Source of the DNA: JAXFQS01 sp034178815
GTDB taxonomy: Bacteria > Verrucomicrobiota > Kiritimatiellia > RFP12 > DVOR01
DNA: 9,182 nucleotides
Assembly: GCA_034178815.1 (NCBI GenBank)
Contig: JAXFQS010000149.1
Location: 1 to 9,182 of the forward strand
Direction: 5' to 3'
Part shown: piece after piece, positions 5,741 to 9,182 of the stretch
How the letters are laid out: each line of letters starts with the position of its first letter
Numbering within the stretch: position 1 is the first letter of the stretch
Made by a program: the position numbers and the translations under genes
The notes under the pieces: generated by a model
Seen by the model: the letters and a program-made list of their open reading frames with translations, nothing else
Databases searched by the model: none
What the model was told of the DNA's origin: nothing

Positions 5741-7202
5741 GGCAGTGCACCAAAAGGTTTGGATCGATTTCTTTGATGAGGGGCGATGGATCTCCGGGAC
5801 AGATGATTGTAAGAGTTTTGCAGGCCCGCGTCATAGCGACATAGAGGAGTTTACGAAACTTGGAGTAGTCTGTGTCCTTGTCTTGCCATCTAGGAAAGGT
5901 TCCGTCGCAAAGTCTCCAAAGGATGACATGGTCAAACTGCAGTCCCTTGAGTTTATGCAAAGTTCGGATATAGATTAGGGGACTGCCATTTTCTCCTGGT
6001 TTTGCTCGGCAAAGGCCGGGATTGATTGTTTCGAAGCCCTGGGCGCCGAGTTTCTCAAGCAACACCTTCCTGAGCCGGTTCGAAGTGACACCGATGGCAC
6101 AGGTCTCGCTCGCTGGGATGTCCTGAAGGACGTGTAGGAGTTCGGCCCATGCTTGGATCTCCGAACCGCAGACAAGGCGTGGTTGCGGGCCTTCGCGTGT
6201 GGGCAGTTCTGAGGCGACCAAATCGGACTGATCGGGTTCTTGCGCGAGCAGAGATTGGGCGGCGCGGGCGATTTGCACGGTATTCCGGTAGTTGTGTTTG
6301 AATTCGTAGGTCCTGCCGACGACAGCAAGACCAGCCTCTTTCCAGGAAGTGCCACTCTCGTAGATGCATTGTCCGGAATCTGCGAAGAGAGAGATGCTCT
6401 TTTCCTCCGGAGCCTTTCCTTTGGCGAGCCGCGCAATCAGACGGAGGCGCGCCAAGGTGAAGTCTTGCGCCTCGTCAACGATGATGTGGTCGAACTGTTC
6501 TGCCTCACTGAGCGGTTTTTCATCCAGTGACTCAAGGGCTCTGAGTACGCGGTCACGGAATGTTTCTAGGCCTCTGCGCGCGAGTTCTTCGTCGAGAGCC
6601 AGTTTGAGTTTCCAGAGAAGGCGACGATCCGTTTCTTTCAAGCGGTCTGCCGTACCCCGACCCTTTCGCCTGGCCTGAATGTAGTCTTCTACCGTGGCGA
6701 TGCATTGCCCCTTGATCCATTCATACTCGTCGAAATAGAAGTCGTCGGATTTGCTCAGGATGGCCGGGTTCCCTAGGATCCCGGAGAAGGCTTTAGTTTT
6801 GGCGCTGCTCAGACACTCTTTCTCCACGGTGGTGTCGGTCAATGCTCGCCGCGGATTCAGTCCTCTTGCCTTGAGGAAGTTGTAGCACCAGCTGTCGATG
6901 TTGGTGACCTGAACCGGTATGTTTTTGTGTTTGAAGTGTTCGGCTACTTCGTCTCGCAAACTCGTGTCAAAGGTAAAAAAGCCGATACGGTCGCCCTTGG
7001 ATACCTCATCTAGCGCCAACTGCGCCTGGCTGACGCCGCCGCTGCGTCCTGTGGCCATGCTGTAGAGGTGGCAGGCCCGATGAACGGCGACCAGGGTTTT
7101 GCCCGATCCTGCACTACCTTTGACAAGGATCGGCCTACGGACCTCTAGCTTATAGACATTTTTCTGCTCGCCGATGAGAGCGCTTGCTTCTGGTAGAATC
7201 AT
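5733..7202 (-). CDS. Compact SF1 (UvrD/Rep-like) DNA helicase, first gene of the DarT1-NADAR operon
   Basis: The product has 489 residues, with all the main SF1A motifs in order: Q-motif-like GEQKNVY (11-17), Walker A GSAGSGKT (29-36), Walker B IVDEAQDF (241-248), motif III LFADSGQCIY (272-281), motif IV NYRN (304-307), motif V TLHKLKGLQFDHVIL (414-428) and motif VI YVAMTRACK (454-462). UvrD and Rep are about 670-720 residues; here the 1B/2B insertions look reduced and no nuclease domain is fused. It should translocate on single-stranded DNA using ATP. The start is uncertain: the ATG has a pyrimidine-rich rather than purine-rich leader, but the Q motif close behind it and an upstream in-frame TAG leave no better choice. 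It leads the operon, overlapping the toxin gene by 8 bases. Its role is unknown; unwinding or remodelling the DNA that DarT1 marks, or sensing phage replication, are guesses. Confidence 0.85.
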   Translation of the reverse strand: MILPEASALIGEQKNVYKLEVRRPILVKGSAGSGKTLVAVHRACHLYSMATGRSGGVSQAQLALDEVSKGDRIGFFTFDTSLRDEVAEHFKHKNIPVQVTNIDSWCYNFLKARGLNPRRALTDTTVEKECLSSAKTKAFSGILGNPAILSKSDDFYFDEYEWIKGQCIATVEDYIQARRKGRGTADRLKETDRRLLWKLKLALDEELARRGLETFRDRVLRALESLDEKPLSEAEQFDHIIVDEAQDFTLARLRLIARLAKGKAPEEKSISLFADSGQCIYESGTSWKEAGLAVVGRTYEFKHNYRNTVQIARAAQSLLAQEPDQSDLVASELPTREGPQPRLVCGSEIQAWAELLHVLQDIPASETCAIGVTSNRLRKVLLEKLGAQGFETINPGLCRAKPGENGSPLIYIRTLHKLKGLQFDHVILWRLCDGTFPRWQDKDTDYSKFRKLLYVAMTRACKTLTIICPGDPSPLIKEIDPNLLVHCHV

Positions 7203-7253
7203 AGGAGGAAGAGGGGGCGATTCTTTTGCATATATCCGAGCGTGTTTTTGCTA

Positions 7254-7283
7254 GGTCTAGACCCATAAAGTGAGTATACACTT
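7254..7283 (-). promoter_or_regulatory. Candidate operator dyads upstream of the helicase-DarT1-NADAR operon
   Basis: Two palindromic elements lie 50-80 bases upstream of the helicase start: GGTCTAGACC (7254-7263, a perfect 10-base palindrome) and AAGTGAGTATACACTT (7268-7283, 5-base arms AAGTG/CACTT). A TATAT element at about 7230-7235 could be part of a -10 box, and TAGACC inside the palindrome a weak -35. Dyads near a toxin-antitoxin promoter are often autorepressor sites, but no obvious DNA-binding protein is encoded here. Confidence 0.3.
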
Positions 7284-7628
7284 AGCACCACCCCGCGCAC
7301 AAGACAAAACGCATAATACCGAAAAAAAGGTGGATGGGGCAGTTCGGGGCGAGTTGAGCGAGAATGCGCACGACAGGCGAGACAGTGAGCGGCTCTAATC
7401 TCGGCAAGAGAGTGCCGGACGCATCGAGTGGAAGACGAGGCTGGACGGGAAGGTTCCGGGATGGCAAGCCGAATGGATGCGCGGCGGAGTCGGTGTGCTC
7501 GACCTCCAAGTTGCCCTGCTCACTCGAAAAAACCGCATCAAGACTGGCGGGGACCGCGCAAGGTTCGGGCGTGCCGGTGCGTCCAAGGAGAAGACCACTG
7601 GACCGGGCAGGTAATGGCCAGTTCTGAC
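7284..7628. other. Region between the operon promoter and the CRISPR repeat; no supportable gene
   Basis: GC content rises again here compared with the island genes. A plus-strand frame is open from about 7399 to TAA 7612-7614 (reading IEWKTRLDGK, MRGGVGVLDL, LLTRKNRIKTGG) with plausible GC-rich codons but no start and no family I recognise. It could be the 3' end of a lost gene. I compared it by eye with the ends of Cas12a, Cas1, Cas2 and Cas4 and saw no convincing match. Nothing like a CRISPR leader is evident beyond GC-rich sequence. Confidence 0.4.
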
Positions 7629-7636
7629 AAGTAGCC
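7629..7636 (+). repeat. Right copy of the 8-base direct repeat at the island junction
   Basis: AAGTAGCC is identical to 2461-2468. Here it overlaps the presumed 5' end of the CRISPR repeat. The interval between the copies holds exactly the island genes. Confidence 0.45.
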
Positions 7637-7664
7637 CGCCCTCTCAATTTCTACTCTCGTAGAT
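7629..7664 (+). CRISPR. Solitary Cas12a (type V-A) CRISPR repeat
   Basis: AATTTCTACTCTCGTAGAT (7646-7664) is the canonical 19-base Cas12a crRNA handle: AAUUU, stem UCUAC (7650-7654), 4-base loop UCUC (7655-7658), stem GUAGA (7659-7663), U. It differs from the well-known AATTTCTACTCTTGTAGAT only in the loop, so the pairing is fully preserved. The preceding 15-17 bases (GTAGCCCGCCCTCTC from 7631) would complete a 34-36 base repeat, but with a single copy the 5' boundary cannot be fixed. No second repeat is visible downstream, so this is not an array. Orientation (handle before spacer) puts any guide from 7665 onward. Confidence 0.85.
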
Positions 7665-7843
7665 TTGGGGATGAACTGACATGCTTCTTCAAGAGGTGGC
7701 AGTCAAGTCCGTTTCGGATTGGGGGTGTTCGGCGCTTGGGGTGATGGGCGGGGCGACTTGGTCTTCGTAAAGGGGCAACCGCGTGGGCGGCTGGGGGGTG
7801 ACAGGGGCTTGGGGAATATAGTAGACTGGACACCGTTGGATAG
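7665..7843. other. Non-coding DNA after the repeat, including a possible single spacer
   Basis: The bases just after the handle (from 7665, TTGGGGATGAACTGACATGC onward) occupy the spacer position of a Cas12a crRNA. I found no match to them elsewhere in the window. Beyond about 7695 the stretch is G-rich with stops in all plus frames and no repeat. The three minus-strand readings are also unconvincing. Confidence 0.4.
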
Positions 7844-7852
7844 GGCGGGCGC

Positions 7853-8404
7853 GTGGGTTTGGGTTTTTCCCGTAGCACTCCTTTCGGGGCGCTAACGGAA
7901 TCCAAATGGTTGCGGGCTATCCTGTGGGGCGTTTCGAAGGCGGCTTATTTCAACAACAAGGGCTACAGTTATCCGCTCGGCTACGACTTCTTCGACAACC
8001 CGCGGGACTTGCAGAACCTCTCCAATGGCCGCACCTTCACGGACTATTCGGTTCGGACTTCGGACAATCTCGACACCTACGGGGACGGCATCGCGCAACT
8101 GACCGCGGAGCGTCGGCGCGAGGAGTATGTCCACGATGGCGATTTCCTCTCGGATCAGTATGACACGGTCGTGGCCGCCAACGCCCGGCTGGAAGATATC
8201 GAGGTCGTCTACGGACTGCTGGGGTACAACACCAAACTGTGCGCCTGCAATGGTCGCCTCTGGCCTCAGCGTGTGCAACGCGAGAAGGATCTGATCACCG
8301 TGCAGCTCTTCAACTGGGGCGAAACCTACACGCGCTGCATCAAACTCGAGCTCAGCCAGAGGGGCAGTGATATTGTCGCGCGGGCGGGCGGCTCACCCTT
8401 CTAG
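7853..8404 (+). CDS. Unrecognised protein, probably the 5'-truncated main part of a decayed gene
   Basis: The frame is open from 7844, just after an in-frame TAG, and runs to TAG 8402-8404. The only early start is a GTG at 7853, without a good ribosome binding site, and no ATG exists in frame. The translation looks genuinely coding: GYSYPLGYDFFDN, GRTFTDYSVRTSDNLDTYGD, LTAERRREEYVHDGDFLSDQ, then DLITVQLFNWGETYTRCIKL. The last segment resembles a beta-sandwich strand pattern as found at the C-terminus of some glycosidases, but this is weak. Missing start, position right after the CRISPR repeat and the broken 3' side (next entries) suggest a pseudogene whose 5' part was lost. GC-rich codons match the chromosome, not the island. 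Confidence 0.5.
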   Translation: MGLGFSRSTPFGALTESKWLRAILWGVSKAAYFNNKGYSYPLGYDFFDNPRDLQNLSNGRTFTDYSVRTSDNLDTYGDGIAQLTAERRREEYVHDGDFLSDQYDTVVAANARLEDIEVVYGLLGYNTKLCACNGRLWPQRVQREKDLITVQLFNWGETYTRCIKLELSQRGSDIVARAGGSPF

Positions 8405-8423
8405 GCGGCACGGTCAATGCGTT

Positions 8424-8432
8424 GGGGGGGGG
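8424..8432 (+). repeat. Homopolymer tract of nine G
   Basis: Nine consecutive G lie inside the broken gene, just where the reading frame appears to return. Tracts of this length slip during replication and are also prone to sequencing error. Confidence 0.8.
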
Positions 8433-8479
8433 CCTGCACGGCCGATGCGCTGGGGGTGGTGACCTGCACGGCCGATGCG
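8433..8479 (+). repeat. 17-base direct repeat with 30-base period
   Basis: CCTGCACGGCCGATGCG occurs at 8433-8449 and 8463-8479. The period of 30 bases equals 10 codons and gives the paired readings ACTADALGVV and TCTADAAIAL, a short in-frame duplication in the beta-repeat region. Confidence 0.75.
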
Positions 8480-8695
8480 GCGATTGCGCTTGCCCCGGGG
8501 GCTCGTCTGGCGTTGCAGAAACTCGCCCTTTCCGACACGGCCGCGCTCACCCTGTCTGGTTCCGGCGCCCTCACCGTCGCCCAACGCCTGAGCCTCGAAG
8601 ATCTCGCCCGTTTGACCTTCGACGGTGCCCCCGCCGCCCAGACTCCGTCCGGCCGAATCACCCCGAGGCGTACCACGCTGCTCTACCTCTTCTAA

Positions 8696-9050
8696 CCCGC
8701 CTGCCGCCCTCCCAGATGCTATGCCCGCCCGCCACAGTCGGACGCGAAGGCGGAGCGGCGGGGCACCTCTGTTGCGCCGTTGGCGCCGAATCCAGGTGGC
8801 TGGCTGTCGGATTCATCGGGGTGCGCGGGCGGCTCTTGCCCACCCGCAGCTGTGCGCGCGTCCATTCGCCTGGTGTTCGCCGCCCTGCCGGACAAGGATC
8901 GGCTTCCGGCTATTCGAACCGTTCGCTGGCCAATCCGCCGGGCGTGCTGGAGGGGCTGAGTTGGCGTTTGTTTCGGGGCGCGGCGGGAGGTAGATGGGAT
9001 GGGGAGTGGCGCTCGGGAATGAATTGGTTGGGAAGGTTGGCACTTTTGGC
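8696..9050. other. GC-rich intergenic region before the tRNA
   Basis: Several frames are open on both strands because stops are rare at this GC content. Translations are rich in proline, arginine, alanine and glycine and mutually incompatible; none has a start with a ribosome binding site or a recognisable motif. I call no gene here. A short stretch around 8880-8930 (reading RLVFAALPDKDRLPAIRT in one plus frame) looks somewhat protein-like, but the frame has no start and soon ends. Confidence 0.5.
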
Positions 9051-9079
9051 TTGACGGGGTGGGTAGGTTTTGGCATACT
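9051..9079 (+). promoter_or_regulatory. Promoter of tRNA-Tyr
   Basis: A -35 box TTGACG (9051-9056) and a -10 box CATACT (9074-9079) have 17-base spacing. Transcription would start near 9086, about 10 bases before the mature tRNA 5' end. Confidence 0.75.
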
Positions 9080-9095
9080 TCCTTCACGCCTTTCT

Positions 9096-9181
9096 GGTGG
9101 GCTTCCGGAGCGGTCAAACGGGGCAGACTGTAAATCTGCTGGCTCACGCCTTCTTTGGTTCGAATCCAAGGCCCACCACCA
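9096..9181 (+). tRNA. tRNA-Tyr, anticodon GTA, CCA end encoded
   Basis: Acceptor arms GGTGGGC (9096-9102) and GCCCACC (9171-9177) pair fully, followed by discriminator A (9178) and genomic CCA (9179-9181). The anticodon stem GCAGA/TCTGC encloses the loop CTGTAAA, giving anticodon GTA at 9130-9132. A long variable arm follows, as expected for a class II tRNA, and the T loop TTCGAAT is canonical, with the stem TTTGG/CCAAG closing via one wobble. The gene is 86 bases and complete at the window edge. Confidence 0.97.
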
Positions 9182-9182
9182 T

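Larger units (their letters stand above)
8405..8695 (+). pseudogene. In-frame continuation with beta-repeat character, likely the 3' end of the same broken gene
   Basis: The same frame continues after the TAG at 8402-8404 and ends at TAA 8693-8695. An ATG at 8417 gives 92 residues. It reads ADAAIALAPGARLALQKLAL, DTAALTLSGSGALTVAQRL, ending PSGRITPRRTTLLYLF, the alternating small/hydrophobic pattern of beta-helical surface passengers. Between about 8391 and 8430 the neighbouring frame gives the more sensible RLTLLGGTVNALGG. So the ancestral protein probably switched frame near the GCGGGCGGGCGG stretch and back at the G9 tract (8424-8432). This implies two compensating indels, either real decay or assembly error. 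Signal peptide and start are not visible. Confidence 0.5.

Noticed and set aside
6354..6365. Twelve bases, ACTCTCGTAGAT, identical to the 3' part of the Cas12a repeat, inside the helicase gene
   Set aside because: The 5' half of the handle (TTTCTAC) is missing, so no crRNA hairpin can form. On the coding strand these bases encode the IYES residues of helicase motif III, which explains them. Treated as coincidence.
7399..7614. Plus-strand open stretch before the repeat considered as the 3' end of cas12a, cas1, cas2 or cas4
   Set aside because: No start, and by eye no match to RuvC-III or C-terminal patterns of Cas12a or to the adaptation proteins. Noted only as an unassigned open stretch.
7695..7730. 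Possible degenerate second CRISPR repeat (TCAAGTCCGTTTCGGATTGG)
   Set aside because: Only scattered positions agree with the first repeat, the stem bases are absent and the spacing is shorter than a normal repeat-spacer unit.
8422..9054. 210-codon plus-strand frame and 142-codon minus-strand frame near the tRNA
   Set aside because: Both overlap a better coding frame or intergenic DNA and even the tRNA promoter or gene. No recognisable domain, and composition-driven openness is the simpler explanation.
9096..9181. tRNA-Tyr as the integration site of the island
   Set aside because: The island ends about 1.4 kb before the tRNA, no integrase is present and no duplicated tRNA 3' end is seen in the window.

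Overview
The window looks like a GC-rich chromosome of a Kiritimatiellota / Verrucomicrobia-subdivision-5 type bacterium, probably from a gut or rumen metagenome. The basis is a secreted protein with the 'FPVLVKL' and 'TYTWKGGDGLWTDPGMW' style typical of that group, a glycosidase tail resembling GH78, and high GC with GC-rich third codon positions in the flanks. This assignment is inference.

Layout. 1-455: the 3' end of a probable alpha-L-rhamnosidase, converging on a secreted protein gene (minus strand) with a clear intrinsic terminator. 1556-2189: GC-rich intergenic DNA with two perfect hairpins. 2190-2465: a good promoter, a ribosome binding site and the first ~54 codons of a cas12a (cpf1) gene, interrupted by TGA and ending abruptly. 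2469-7628: a visibly lower-GC island holding one plus-strand single-pass membrane protein and a tight three-gene minus-strand operon: SF1 (UvrD/Rep-like) helicase, DarT1-type ADP-ribosyltransferase toxin, and a NADAR antitoxin fused to a duplicated coiled coil and an extra C-terminal domain. 7629-7664: one solitary repeat with the exact architecture of a Cas12a crRNA handle. 7844-8695: a surface-protein-like gene without a normal start, broken by a stop and by apparent compensating frameshifts around a 9-G tract. 9051-9181: a promoter and a complete tRNA-Tyr(GTA).

Main reading: this is a gutted type V-A CRISPR locus. The 5' end of cas12a and one repeat survive, and everything that would normally lie between them (the rest of cas12a, any cas4/cas1/cas2, the array) is absent. 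A DarT1-NADAR-helicase cassette sits in its place. The 8-mer AAGTAGCC occurs at both junctions (2461-2468 and 7629-7636), exactly where recognisable Cas12a similarity stops and where the repeat begins. This fits replacement or insertion of one defence module into another.

Within the cassette, DarT1 would ADP-ribosylate guanosine in nucleic acid and NADAR would reverse it. The helicase overlaps darT1 by 8 bases and the antitoxin gene follows 16 bases after the toxin, so the three are probably co-translated. The helicase and the long coiled-coil extension of the antitoxin are not part of the minimal toxin-antitoxin pair as I know it, and suggest a larger sensing or processing complex.
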